A stretch of DNA of 7,003 bases from Pontimonas sp. (GCA_023263045.1 JALQXU010000046.1:1-7003), one strand, 5' to 3'. Positions 1-6,697 are shown, numbered from the stretch's first letter. Numbers and translations are program-made. The notes: generated from the sequence alone by a model not told the origin.

Positions 1-45
1 GTTGTGAATGATGAGCGGTGTGGTGATGTATTCCCACTTCGTCAT
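1..45 (-). CDS. DUF4177-like small protein, N-terminus only (runs off left edge)
   Basis: Reading the minus strand from the ATG at 45-43 gives 15 residues, MTKWEYITTPLIIHN, before the window ends. The opening 'KWEY(V/I)TTPL' followed by a hydrophobic stretch and 'HN' is, from memory, how small DUF4177-domain proteins of Actinobacteria begin; these are short proteins of unknown function. A Shine-Dalgarno sequence GAGGT (51-55 on the plus strand, read in reverse) lies 5 nt before the ATG and supports the start. The gene is divergent from the ponA-like gene, with 53 nt between the two starts. No function is assigned. The family call rests on very few residues, so confidence is moderate. Confidence 0.6.
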   Translation of the reverse strand, partial: MTKWEYITTPLIIHN

Positions 46-98
46 GAGGGACCTCGTTTCACGAAAATCATAGGGTTCCACCTTGTACTCTGAGACAT
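46..98. promoter_or_regulatory. Divergent intergenic region with a candidate minus-strand -10 box
   Basis: These 53 nt must carry the start signals of both divergent genes. On the minus strand TATGAT (67-72) is a good -10 hexamer about 22 nt before the DUF4177-like ATG, leaving a leader of roughly 15 nt that contains the GAGGT ribosome site. No clear TTGACA-like -35 box lies 16-18 nt further up. On the plus strand TACTCT (86-91, TAnnnT type) sits 7 nt before the ponA ATG, and the ponA start has no good Shine-Dalgarno sequence. A leaderless ponA transcript is therefore possible, but the motif is weak and could be chance. Confidence 0.35.
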
Positions 99-467
99 AT
101 GTCCGAGAACAAGGATCGGCCTCGCGGCTTGATACAAGCGCTCGCTGGTATCGCTGGATTTGGTGCTCTCGCGGGCGTCATGGTGACCGCGATGATTTCT
201 CCTGCGCTGGCGGTGGCCAGCGTGGGCACGAACAGCGCCGTTGGTGTCTTTAATGCCCTGCCTGAGTTTATTGAGCTGGGCGAACAAGCACAAAAGAACA
301 CTTTGTGGGCCCAGAACACCGCAGACCCGGCCGATGGCTACACCCAGATTGCGGAGGTGTATTGGCAGGATCGTGAGGAGATTGCTCTCGAGGACATGTC
401 CCCCTATTTGGTCGCTGCGGCTATCGCGGGGGAAGACCGACGCTTCGCGCGGCTCTCGGAAACGTGA
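99..467 (+). CDS. ponA-like PBP, 5' fragment (membrane anchor and start of GT51 domain)
   Basis: This open frame of 122 residues starts at ATG 99. A short charged N-terminus (MSENKDRPRG) is followed by a hydrophobic, alanine- and glycine-rich segment at about residues 11-41, the single signal anchor typical of class A PBPs. A stalk follows, then the beginning of GT51: 'PYLVAAAIAGEDRRF' at 102-116, in which E112 corresponds to the catalytic glutamate. The last six residues (ARLSET) are out of frame with the family and end at TGA 465-467. Alone it would give an anchored stub without enzymatic activity. The start lacks a convincing Shine-Dalgarno sequence, but the protein N-terminus fits the family. 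Confidence 0.6.
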   Translation: MSENKDRPRGLIQALAGIAGFGALAGVMVTAMISPALAVASVGTNSAVGVFNALPEFIELGEQAQKNTLWAQNTADPADGYTQIAEVYWQDREEIALEDMSPYLVAAAIAGEDRRFARLSET

Positions 468-2629
468 TCTCTGGAGACATCGAGAGTGGGGCCTCCACGC
501 TGACGATGCAGCTGGTCAAGAACACCTATATTCAGCGCTCCCAATACCTCCCCACCCCTGAAGAGCAACAAGCGGCCTATCAGGAAGCCATCGAGACGTC
601 GTTCCAGCGCAAGCTCAACGAAATGAAACTCGCTATCGGTATCGAGAAGCGCTACACCAAAGAAGAAATTGTCGAGTCCTACCTCAACATCACCGGTTTC
701 GGCGGGAACACCTACGGTGTTCAAGCGGCAGCACAGAAATACTTTGGAAAGTCTGCGTCGAATCTGACCCCCGCCGAAGCAGCCAGCCTCATGGCCATCG
801 TGCAGTACCCGGCGACCAGAAACCTCGAGAACCCGGCCAACTATGCGGCGAACCAGGCCAGGCGTGATGTCATCTTGGCCGCCATGTATGCCGAGGAATA
901 CATCACCGAGGCACAGTATGAGCGGGCCATCAACACCCCCGTGAACAGCTCGTTCGTCAACATTTCTCCGCCGAAAGCGGGGTGTCTCGCGGGAGATGTC
1001 TATGCTCGCTTTTTCTGCGACTACGTGATCAAGAATGTCGAGAACTTCGAGAGCCTCGGCGCTACCCCCGAGGAGCGCAACGAGCGCTGGCGCAAGGGTG
1101 GGTTGAACGTGTACACCACTTTGAACATGTCTCTCCAAACGACTGCGCAGGATCGAATTTGGGAACTCGTCCCCAACGACGAGGAGCGCTTCGATCTGGG
1201 AAGCGCCTCAACCAGCATCGAGGTCACCACGGGACGCGTGCTCACGATGGCTCAAAACAAGATCTTCAATGACTCCGAAGAAGGTGGTGGTCTCGAGACC
1301 ACCGCGGTCAACTTCAATACCGATCGCCCCTACGGTGGCTCCAGTGGTTTCCAGGTCGGATCGACCTACAAGATCTTCGCCCTGATCGCCTGGCTCCAGC
1401 GCGGCTACGGTCTCAATGAAGTAGTGGACGCTTCCCGCACAGAACTCGAACAGGCCGGCTTTCTCGACACCTGTGGTGACGGCGGTGGACCGTGGGCTGG
1501 ATTGTGGGAGTTCAAGAACTCTGCCGACCTGGAGATTCCCTCGGCCTCCGTCTATGAAGCCACCACCAGATCCATTAACACCGCCTACGCAGCTATCGCC
1601 GAGCAGCTCGACCAGTGCGAGATTCGAACCGCAGCGGAATCACTCCTTGTTCACCGTGCCGATGGGGGTGTGCTCCAGACCAACCCTTCCGCCGTGCTGG
1701 GAACCAACGAAATCGCACCGCTGACGATGGCGACAGCGTTCGGTGGAATCGCAAACGCCGGGGTTGTGTGTCAGCCCATCATCGTCGACCGATTTGTCAC
1801 CGACGAAGGTGAGACCATTCCCGGCCAAGAATCCTCTTGCCGTCAAGCACTGAGCCCCGAGATTGCCGCCGCCACGGCCTATCCGATGCGCGGTGTGATC
1901 ACCGGAGGTACTGGCTCCCGCTCTAACCCGGGTGGAGATGTTCCGGTGATCGGAAAGACCGGAACCACGGACTCCCAGGTGCAAACCTGGATGGTGGGCT
2001 CCAGTACGAATGTGGCCACAGCCGTCTGGGTGGGCAACATCATCGGTGATTTCAGCTTGCGCGGCTACTCCGGGGGAACGGTCCTCCGTCACGACATCTG
2101 GCGCGTGATCATGCAAGATGCCAACGAGCAATACGGTGGCGAATCGTTCCCCAGGCCCTCCAACCGCCTCCTCGAGGGAAGCGGTGTCTCGCTTCCTGAC
2201 ATCACGGGTCTCACTATCGATGAGGCCACCGTCCTGCTCGAAGGATTGGGGCTCCGACTGGAGGTCACGGAAGGAGTTGTTGCTGGCCGCGTTGGACTCT
2301 ATGAGCCAGCAGCAGGCACTTACCTCGCTCGCGGCATGACCGTCCGCGTCACCGGCGCTGGCGGTGGTGAGCAACTCGGAAACCTCCTCATGCCAAGCCT
2401 CGTGGGACTGTCCGTAGACCAAGCCAACGCGACTATGGATTCGCTCGGCATGACGGGTGCGCGCCAGTACAGTTGTGGACCGGGAAGCGTGGGAAGCGAC
2501 CCCAATGTGGGAACCGTTGCGGCCCAGAACGTCGGTCCTGGAGCGCAGATTTGGAACTACACGGGCCTGCAAATTCAAGTCTCGTGTGGAATTCTTCCCG
2601 CGCCCGGTGATGATGTTTTCCTCGACTAA
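464..2629 (+). CDS. ponA-like PBP, 3' fragment (most of GT51, transpeptidase, two PASTA domains)
   Basis: If started at GTG 464 this frame encodes 721 residues. GT51 motif 2 is GASTLTMQLVKN (9-20), and further glycosyltransferase blocks are RKLNEMKLA (49-57) and ESYLNITGFGGNTYGVQAAAQ (71-91). The transpeptidase motifs are complete: the active-site serine motif STYK (300-303, nucleophile S300), SIN (370-372) and KTG (498-500). Two PASTA-like repeats follow at about 577-631 and 642-709; such domains bind peptidoglycan or muropeptides. The second contains two cysteines (671, 709). GTG 464 overlaps the TGA of the 5' fragment, but the family match continues upstream of it in the same frame to about 440, so GTG 464 is probably not a native start. 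A product from it would lack the membrane anchor and the catalytic GT glutamate. The stop TAA overlaps the next ATG by 1 nt. Confidence 0.7.
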   Translation: MISGDIESGASTLTMQLVKNTYIQRSQYLPTPEEQQAAYQEAIETSFQRKLNEMKLAIGIEKRYTKEEIVESYLNITGFGGNTYGVQAAAQKYFGKSASNLTPAEAASLMAIVQYPATRNLENPANYAANQARRDVILAAMYAEEYITEAQYERAINTPVNSSFVNISPPKAGCLAGDVYARFFCDYVIKNVENFESLGATPEERNERWRKGGLNVYTTLNMSLQTTAQDRIWELVPNDEERFDLGSASTSIEVTTGRVLTMAQNKIFNDSEEGGGLETTAVNFNTDRPYGGSSGFQVGSTYKIFALIAWLQRGYGLNEVVDASRTELEQAGFLDTCGDGGGPWAGLWEFKNSADLEIPSASVYEATTRSINTAYAAIAEQLDQCEIRTAAESLLVHRADGGVLQTNPSAVLGTNEIAPLTMATAFGGIANAGVVCQPIIVDRFVTDEGETIPGQESSCRQALSPEIAAATAYPMRGVITGGTGSRSNPGGDVPVIGKTGTTDSQVQTWMVGSSTNVATAVWVGNIIGDFSLRGYSGGTVLRHDIWRVIMQDANEQYGGESFPRPSNRLLEGSGVSLPDITGLTIDEATVLLEGLGLRLEVTEGVVAGRVGLYEPAAGTYLARGMTVRVTGAGGGEQLGNLLMPSLVGLSVDQANATMDSLGMTGARQYSCGPGSVGSDPNVGTVAAQNVGPGAQIWNYTGLQIQVSCGILPAPGDDVFLD

Positions 2630-3576
2630 TGACCTCTAAATCAGCGCTTGCTCTGGCGGGTGTGGGAGCTTTGGCGTTGGGAGCAGCAGCCTGGGGAGCA
2701 CTCGTGGAGCGAGAGAACTTCCGGGTCCGTCGAGAAACCCTGCCTGTTCTCGATCCGGGGAGTGACCCCATCCGGGTGCTCCATCTGAGCGATATCCATA
2801 TGGCCCCGTGGCATAGCTCCACGATTGGCTGGATTCGGGAACTCGTTGAGCTTCGCCCCGATGTGATTGTCGGGACCGGTGATTTCTTGGGCCATCCCGA
2901 CGGTCTCTCGGCTCTCACCGAAGCGCTTATGCCTTTTCGCGGTATTCCCGGTGTGGTGACCCACGGCTCCAACGACCGCGTCGCACCACGCATGAAAAAC
3001 CCTTTCTCCTATGTGATCGAGCCCTCGAAGCCCCACGGGGACCACTCGGGTGAAGCTATGGATTTCGAGGGGCTGCTGGCTCTCTATGACACTCTGGGCT
3101 GGAGCGATATCGACAACTCGGTTGCCCATATGGACATCCGCGGTAGTGCACTCGAGTGGGTCGGTGTGGGAGATGCCCACTACGGTCTCGATCGGCTCCC
3201 CGACTTGCCCGGTGCCCTCGATGAAGCCCGGGAAAAGGTGGATGACAACGCCACCTCACTCACCACACTGGGAGTGACCCACGCGCCCTACCAACGGGTT
3301 CTGAATGCTCTGGAGAACAACGGAGCCGAAGTCATCTTCGCGGGACACACCCACGGCGGTCAGGTGTGTTTGCCAGGTGGGCGAGCACTCACCACCAACT
3401 GCGACCTGCCCACCTCCATGGCATCGGGCGTGCACGTCTGGACCCACGCAGGGCGGGCCACCTACCTCGAAGTGTCAGCGGGGCTCGGCACCAGCATCTA
3501 CGCGCCGGTGCGACTTTTCTGCCCACCCGAGGCCGTTCTCGTCACGCTCGTGGCCGACGATATCGGGTACGCTTGA
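2629..3576 (+). CDS. Membrane-anchored metallophosphatase (calcineurin-like, YkuE/YaeI-like)
   Basis: This 315-residue protein is of the calcineurin-like metallophosphoesterase superfamily, whose members hydrolyse phosphoesters with a two-metal centre. The substrate is not evident. Residues 5-24 are hydrophobic and form a probable uncleaved signal anchor, placing the catalytic part outside the membrane. Metal-site blocks in order are DIH (D55, H57), GTGDFLG (D85), a variant of the usual GNHD block reading GSND (113-116), GDAH (181-184), THAP (H218) and GHTHGGQ (H240, H242). The length is usual for this subgroup. The start ATG shares one nucleotide with the ponA stop and has no Shine-Dalgarno sequence, so translation is probably coupled to ponA. 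Position next to a cell-wall synthase suggests an envelope role, for example on a lipid-linked or nucleotide phosphate, but that is inference. Confidence 0.85.
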   Translation: MTSKSALALAGVGALALGAAAWGALVERENFRVRRETLPVLDPGSDPIRVLHLSDIHMAPWHSSTIGWIRELVELRPDVIVGTGDFLGHPDGLSALTEALMPFRGIPGVVTHGSNDRVAPRMKNPFSYVIEPSKPHGDHSGEAMDFEGLLALYDTLGWSDIDNSVAHMDIRGSALEWVGVGDAHYGLDRLPDLPGALDEAREKVDDNATSLTTLGVTHAPYQRVLNALENNGAEVIFAGHTHGGQVCLPGGRALTTNCDLPTSMASGVHVWTHAGRATYLEVSAGLGTSIYAPVRLFCPPEAVLVTLVADDIGYA

Positions 3577-3605
3577 GCCTTGCCTCACGGGGCACTTTCA
3601 CATCA

Positions 3606-3682
<77 letters not shown>

Positions 3683-4348
3683 CTAGCTAAAGTCTGGGTC
3701 TGGCTCCGCAAGCTCGTGAACGGTTTCTTGAGGGACATACCCACTGGCTAGTCGGCCACCGCTCTCGTTGAGATAACACTCTCCGCAGAGTGACTCATAG
3801 GTCACCTCGCCGCCGTCGATGGCGACCTGAGCCCCATCGAAAACGAACTGCCCGTTCACTTTTCTCGTGTTGAAGACCGCTTTTCGTCCACATCGACAGA
3901 TCGTCTTCAACTCCTCGAGGGAGTGCGCAATCTCGAGCAAACGCCTGGATCCGGGGAAGGCAACGGTTTGAAAGTCGGTGCGAATTCCGTAAGCCAATAC
4001 CGGAATGTTGCGACGAATCGCGATGATGAACAGGTCATCAACCTGGCGGGGGCTCAGGAATTGAGATTCATCGACCAAGACGCACGCAATGCTCTCCCCT
4101 GTCTGACGGGCAATCACGTCGGCTTCGTTGTCAATCATGTTCACGACATCGGTCGAGGGGCCGATGATGAGGTCGACTTCCCGGGCGACCCCCAGTCTGG
4201 AGACGATGGTGCGATCACCCTTGGTGTCGATCATGGGCTTTGCGAGGATTACTCGTTGCCCACGCTCTTCATAGTTGTGGGCAGCTTGCAACAGTGCCGT
4301 GGACTTTCCCGAGTTCATCGCTCCAAAGCGGAAATATAACTTAGCCAC
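3683..4348 (-). CDS. tdk: Thymidine kinase (type II, TK1-like)
   Basis: This 221-residue cytoplasmic enzyme phosphorylates thymidine (and deoxyuridine) with ATP in pyrimidine salvage. Numbered from GTG 4348, the P-loop is GAMNSGKST (9-17). The Walker-B-like block VLVDESQFL (90-98) contains the expected catalytic glutamate E94. The lasso zinc site has C151 and C153 (CRCG) with C188 and C191 (CGEC), next to YESL (184-187), which contacts the base in this family. GTG 4348 is preferred over the in-frame ATG at 4384 because 'MAKLYFRFGAMNSGK' is the usual family N-terminus and a strong GAGGGGAG site (4358-4365) lies 9 nt upstream. Its start overlaps the last 8 nt of folD, so it is the last gene of a glyA-folD-tdk operon. 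It ends in TAG immediately beside the tRNA-Pro 3' end, with no visible terminator. Confidence 0.93.
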   Translation of the reverse strand: MAKLYFRFGAMNSGKSTALLQAAHNYEERGQRVILAKPMIDTKGDRTIVSRLGVAREVDLIIGPSTDVVNMIDNEADVIARQTGESIACVLVDESQFLSPRQVDDLFIIAIRRNIPVLAYGIRTDFQTVAFPGSRRLLEIAHSLEELKTICRCGRKAVFNTRKVNGQFVFDGAQVAIDGGEVTYESLCGECYLNESGGRLASGYVPQETVHELAEPDPDFS

Positions 4349-5225
4349 TGACTGAGACTCCCCTCTGAGCGATATCCACCACATTACGCAACAGGAGGGC
4401 CCTGGTCATCGGCCCTACCCCTCCCGGGTTGGGTGAAACGTAACCGGCGACCTTCCACACATCTTCGGCCACATCCCCGACCACGCGAGCTTTGCCCCCG
4501 ACTACTTTCCGGCTGACTCCGACATCCAGCACCACCGCGCCAGGCTTCACCATGTCTGCGCTCACCATGCCCGCAACACCGGCCGCCGCGACAATGACAT
4601 CAGCCTGCGACACCAGATCCGCTAGACCCTCAGTCTTGGTGTGGGTGAGGGTAACTGTGGCATCGAGTCCCCTCCTCGTGAGGAGCAACCCTATGGGTCG
4701 ACCTACCGTTACTCCGCGACCCAGCACCACCACATGTTTTCCCGACCAGGAGATACCGTGGCGCTCCACCAACTCCACAATGCCCTGCGGTGTGCAGGGC
4801 AGGGGGGAGTCCATGTCGCCTCCAACCTGATTCACCAGACGCCCCAGATTCATCGGATGAAGGCCATCGGCGTCTTTCGTGGGGTCAATGCGCTCGAGCA
4901 CAGCGTCCTGGTCAATATGGTCGGGTAGCGGCAGCTGCACGATGTAGCCGGTAACACCGGGGTTGTCGTTGAACTCGTCGATGGCCGCGAGAACCTCGTC
5001 CTGAGTTGCACTCGCGGGCAAATCAATTCGGTAAGACTCGATACCGACTTCGGCGCAATCCTTATGCTTCCCCGCTACGTACCACGTGGAACCCGGATCT
5101 TCCCCGACGAGGATTGTTCCCAGTCCTGGGGTAAGCCCCACGTCACGCAAATCCCTGACCTGGTCAGCAATCTCCGCCTTGATGGCCTGGGCCGTAGCGG
5201 TCCCATCCAGAGTCTGTGCCCTCAT
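4341..5225 (-). CDS. folD: Bifunctional methylenetetrahydrofolate dehydrogenase / methenyltetrahydrofolate cyclohydrolase
   Basis: FolD oxidises 5,10-methylene-THF to methenyl-THF with NADP and hydrolyses that to 10-formyl-THF, in the cytoplasm. The 294 residues match the usual length. Catalytic residues are Y49 and K53 (YVAGK) and Q97 within QLPLP (97-101); D120-G121 in KDADGLHP aligns with the folate-binding aspartate. The dinucleotide-binding loop is GRGVTVGRPIG (169-179), and the C-terminal signature is PNPGGVGPMT (265-274). I place the start at ATG 5225 because 'MRAQTLDGTATA' matches FolD N-termini. An in-frame ATG at 5258 would add 11 atypical residues and has its GGAGG only 1 nt away. 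ATG 5225 lies 5 nt after the glyA stop and has no good ribosome site, suggesting translation coupled to glyA. The 3' end overlaps tdk. Confidence 0.95.
   Translation of the reverse strand: MRAQTLDGTATAQAIKAEIADQVRDLRDVGLTPGLGTILVGEDPGSTWYVAGKHKDCAEVGIESYRIDLPASATQDEVLAAIDEFNDNPGVTGYIVQLPLPDHIDQDAVLERIDPTKDADGLHPMNLGRLVNQVGGDMDSPLPCTPQGIVELVERHGISWSGKHVVVLGRGVTVGRPIGLLLTRRGLDATVTLTHTKTEGLADLVSQADVIVAAAGVAGMVSADMVKPGAVVLDVGVSRKVVGGKARVVGDVAEDVWKVAGYVSPNPGGVGPMTRALLLRNVVDIAQRGVSVSG
4358..4365 (-). promoter_or_regulatory. Ribosome binding site of tdk inside folD
   Basis: On the minus strand GAGGGGAG lies 9 nt before GTG 4348 and within the last codons of folD. It is the main reason for starting tdk at 4348 rather than at ATG 4384, and it suggests that tdk can initiate on its own within the operon mRNA. 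Confidence 0.65.
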
Positions 5226-5230
5226 GGGGT

Positions 5231-6520
5231 CTAGGAGATTTCGGGATAGAGCGGCCATGCCTCCGTCAGCTGCGCCACACGACCCTGCAATGCCTCAATG
5301 TCAGGCTCTGGCATCAGTGTGTGAGCGATGATGTCGGCCACCTCAGTGAATTCGGTCTCCCCGAACCCTCTCGTTGCCAACGCCGGCGTTCCAATCCGAA
5401 CTCCCGAAGTCACCATCGGCGGTCTCGGGTCAAAGGGGACCGCGTTGCGGTTGACCGTAATGCCCACGTGGTGCAACAGGTCTTCTGCCTGCTGGCCATC
5501 GACAGGTGAGTTGCGCAGGTCCACCAACGCCAGGTGCACATCGGTGCCCCCGGTCAGGACATCCACTCCCGCAGCGCGGGAGTCATCCTGCACGAGTCGC
5601 TCCGCGAGAATTTGTGCACCGCGGATGGTTCGTTCTTGGCGATCCCGGAACTCCGGCTGCATGGCCAACTTGAAAGCGACCGCTTTCGCAGCAATCACGT
5701 GCATGAGAGGTCCACCCTGTTGACCGGGGAACACTGCAGAGTTCAGCTTCTTCGCCAGTGACTCATCCCGGCTCAGAATGATGCCCGATCGCGGGCCGCC
5801 CAGTGTCTTGTGCACGGTGGTGGAGACCACATCGGCGTGCGGAATGGGTGAGGGGTGTAAGCCCGCAGCGACGAGGCCCGCGAAGTGAGCCATATCGACC
5901 CAGAGTTTCGCCCCCACCTCATCAGCGATGGAGCGGAAGGCCGCGAAATCAATCTGTCGGGGATAGGCCGACCAACCGGCGATCAAGACGGTGGGCTTGT
6001 GCTCCAGGGCCTTGTCGCGAACCTTGTCCATGTCGATGAGGAAAGTGTCAGGGTCCACGCCGTAAGCGGTCGCGTTGTACACCTTGCCCGAGAAGTTCAA
6101 TTTCATTCCGTGGGTGAGGTGGCCTCCGTGAGCGAGCTCCAGACCGAGGATGGTGTCACCGGGCTGCGCCAGAGCGTGCAGGACCGCAGCACTCGCACTC
6201 GCTCCAGAGTGCGGTTGAACGTTGGCATACGCTGCACCGAAGAGCTCCTTGGCGCGCTCGATTGCGAGGTTTTCAGCGATGTCGACAAATTCGCAGCCAC
6301 CGTAGTAGCGCTTTCCGGGATAACCCTCGGCGTACTTATTGGTGAGGACACTGCCCTGGGCTTCTAAGACCGCGTGGGGAACAAAGTTCTCGCTCGCAAT
6401 CATCTCGAGCGTGCCGCGCTGGCGACCGAGCTCTTTGTCGAGGACATCCCTAATTTCGGGATCAATCTCGGCGAGTGAGGCGGTGAAGGTATCGAGTGCT
6501 GGGCTTGTTGTGGGGTTCAC
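5231..6520 (-). CDS. glyA: Serine hydroxymethyltransferase
   Basis: GlyA is a cytoplasmic PLP enzyme converting serine and THF to glycine and 5,10-methylene-THF, the main source of one-carbon units. The protein is 429 residues, a normal length. The PLP lysine is K237 in STTVHKTLGGPRSG (232-245). Other conserved residues are S43, Y63 and E65 in NKYAEGYPGKRYYGG (61-75), Y73, the HSGASA block (104-109), AHGGHLTHG (129-137), D208 and H211 in VDMAHFAGL (207-215), and R374 in SGVRIGTPA (371-379), which binds the substrate carboxylate. These numbers run 8 above the E. coli enzyme for most sites up to K237. The start is GTG 6520, with a good AAGGGAGAG ribosome site 4 nt upstream (6525-6533). It is the first gene of the glyA-folD-tdk run and is divergent from purU. 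Confidence 0.97.
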   Translation of the reverse strand: MNPTTSPALDTFTASLAEIDPEIRDVLDKELGRQRGTLEMIASENFVPHAVLEAQGSVLTNKYAEGYPGKRYYGGCEFVDIAENLAIERAKELFGAAYANVQPHSGASASAAVLHALAQPGDTILGLELAHGGHLTHGMKLNFSGKVYNATAYGVDPDTFLIDMDKVRDKALEHKPTVLIAGWSAYPRQIDFAAFRSIADEVGAKLWVDMAHFAGLVAAGLHPSPIPHADVVSTTVHKTLGGPRSGIILSRDESLAKKLNSAVFPGQQGGPLMHVIAAKAVAFKLAMQPEFRDRQERTIRGAQILAERLVQDDSRAAGVDVLTGGTDVHLALVDLRNSPVDGQQAEDLLHHVGITVNRNAVPFDPRPPMVTSGVRIGTPALATRGFGETEFTEVADIIAHTLMPEPDIEALQGRVAQLTEAWPLYPEIS

Positions 6521-6524
6521 GGGG

Positions 6525-6533
6525 CTCTCCCTT
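6525..6533 (-). promoter_or_regulatory. Ribosome binding site of glyA
   Basis: On the minus strand AAGGGAGAG lies just upstream of GTG 6520, with the GGGAG core separated from the start by 6 nt. It decides the choice of a GTG start for glyA and indicates that the glyA mRNA has a leader, unlike what is possible for purU on the other side. Confidence 0.65.
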
Positions 6534-6647
6534 GGTTACACGGTTATGGAATTGTCGTGTCAGCCCAGGCGTACGGCCAGCACGCTTCCTTACGCTCCCC
6601 GATGGTTATCCATCATTACGCCAGTTGCGCGATGTCAGTCTAACGCC

Positions 6648-6672
6648 CGTCGCTGGGAGCATCCCAGAGACG
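6648..6672. repeat. 25-nt near-perfect inverted repeat upstream of purU
   Basis: The arms read CGTC-G-CTGGGA and TCCCAG-A-GACG around a 3-nt centre GCA: 10 of 11 positions are complementary, with one G/A mismatch. Neither strand has a T-tract after it, so it is not an intrinsic terminator. It covers the place where a -35 box for the candidate purU promoter would lie, and its centre is 38 nt upstream of the purU ATG. It could be a binding site for a dimeric regulator shared by glyA and purU. The regulator is unknown. Confidence 0.6.
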
Positions 6673-6697
6673 CACGCACAAACCCTAAGCTGGAGGG

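Larger units (their letters stand above)
99..2629 (+). pseudogene. ponA: ponA-like class A penicillin-binding protein (glycosyltransferase/transpeptidase), frame disrupted
   Basis: Taken as a whole this region encodes a bifunctional class A PBP. Such proteins polymerise lipid II into glycan strands (GT51 domain) and cross-link the stem peptides (penicillin-binding transpeptidase domain) outside the membrane. The order is an N-terminal membrane anchor, GT51, linker, transpeptidase, then two PASTA domains. The gene is not one frame: the first part stops at 465-467, and the rest is read from the frame that is open across 440-2629. Just before the stop, GT51 motif 1 is cut short: residues EDRRF (432-446) are present, but the Y-E-H-x-G and following residues expected before 'TLRAALGNV' are absent. 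TLRAALGNV itself is read in the second frame from 440. About 12 residues are missing. This could be a real null or damaged allele or an assembly error. All other genes in the window are intact. The symbol is by family; several PBP paralogues are possible. Confidence 0.8.
6521..6697. promoter_or_regulatory. Divergent glyA/purU intergenic region
   Basis: These 177 nt separate the glyA and purU starts and should hold both promoters. For purU, TAAGCT (6686-6691, TAnnnT type) ends 6 nt before the ATG. For glyA, CTGACA (6558-6563) and TGTAAC (6535-6540) on the minus strand are spaced 17 nt apart like -35 and -10 boxes, but the implied start site would cut into the ribosome binding site, so it is doubtful. 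A small hairpin-like GATGG-TTAT-CCATC (6601-6614), a 5-bp inverted repeat ACACG/CGTGT (6538-6560) and the larger inverted repeat at 6648-6672 are present. I recognise no known riboswitch and no coding potential. Confidence 0.5.

Noticed and set aside
440..467. Programmed ribosomal frameshift joining the two ponA frames
   Set aside because: No slippery heptamer or downstream stimulatory hairpin is evident, and a shift would still leave about 12 conserved residues of the glycosyltransferase motif missing.
404..1138. Long open frame on the minus strand inside ponA (244 codons)
   Set aside because: It is antisense to clear PBP coding sequence, shows no recognisable protein features, and is expected from GC-rich codon use.
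1640..2578. Long open frame on the minus strand inside ponA (312 codons)
   Set aside because: It is antisense to the transpeptidase and PASTA coding region, with low-complexity His/Arg/Gly-rich translation and no family resemblance.
3577..3605. Terminator or tRNA promoter between the metallophosphatase gene and tRNA-Pro
   Set aside because: The 29-nt gap holds only a 4-bp imperfect repeat (TGCC/GGCA) and no T-tract or convincing promoter boxes.
4349..4384. Longer N-terminus for tdk from ATG 4384
   Set aside because: It would add 12 residues not typical of thymidine kinases and overlap folD by 44 nt; the GTG at 4348 has a strong ribosome site and the family N-terminus.
5226..5258. Longer N-terminus for folD from ATG 5258
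   Set aside because: The extra 11 residues do not resemble FolD, the GGAGG is only 1 nt from the ATG, and it would overlap the end of glyA; ATG 5225 matches the family.
6535..6563. glyA promoter CTGACA-17 nt-TGTAAC on the minus strand
   Set aside because: The spacing is good, but the predicted start at about 6528 would fall inside the glyA ribosome binding site. It is mentioned only as doubtful within the intergenic entry.
6521..6697. Riboswitch (glycine, THF or similar) upstream of glyA or purU
   Set aside because: I could not find a conserved riboswitch core or a multi-stem fold with a terminator or sequestering stem; only short hairpins and one inverted repeat are visible.
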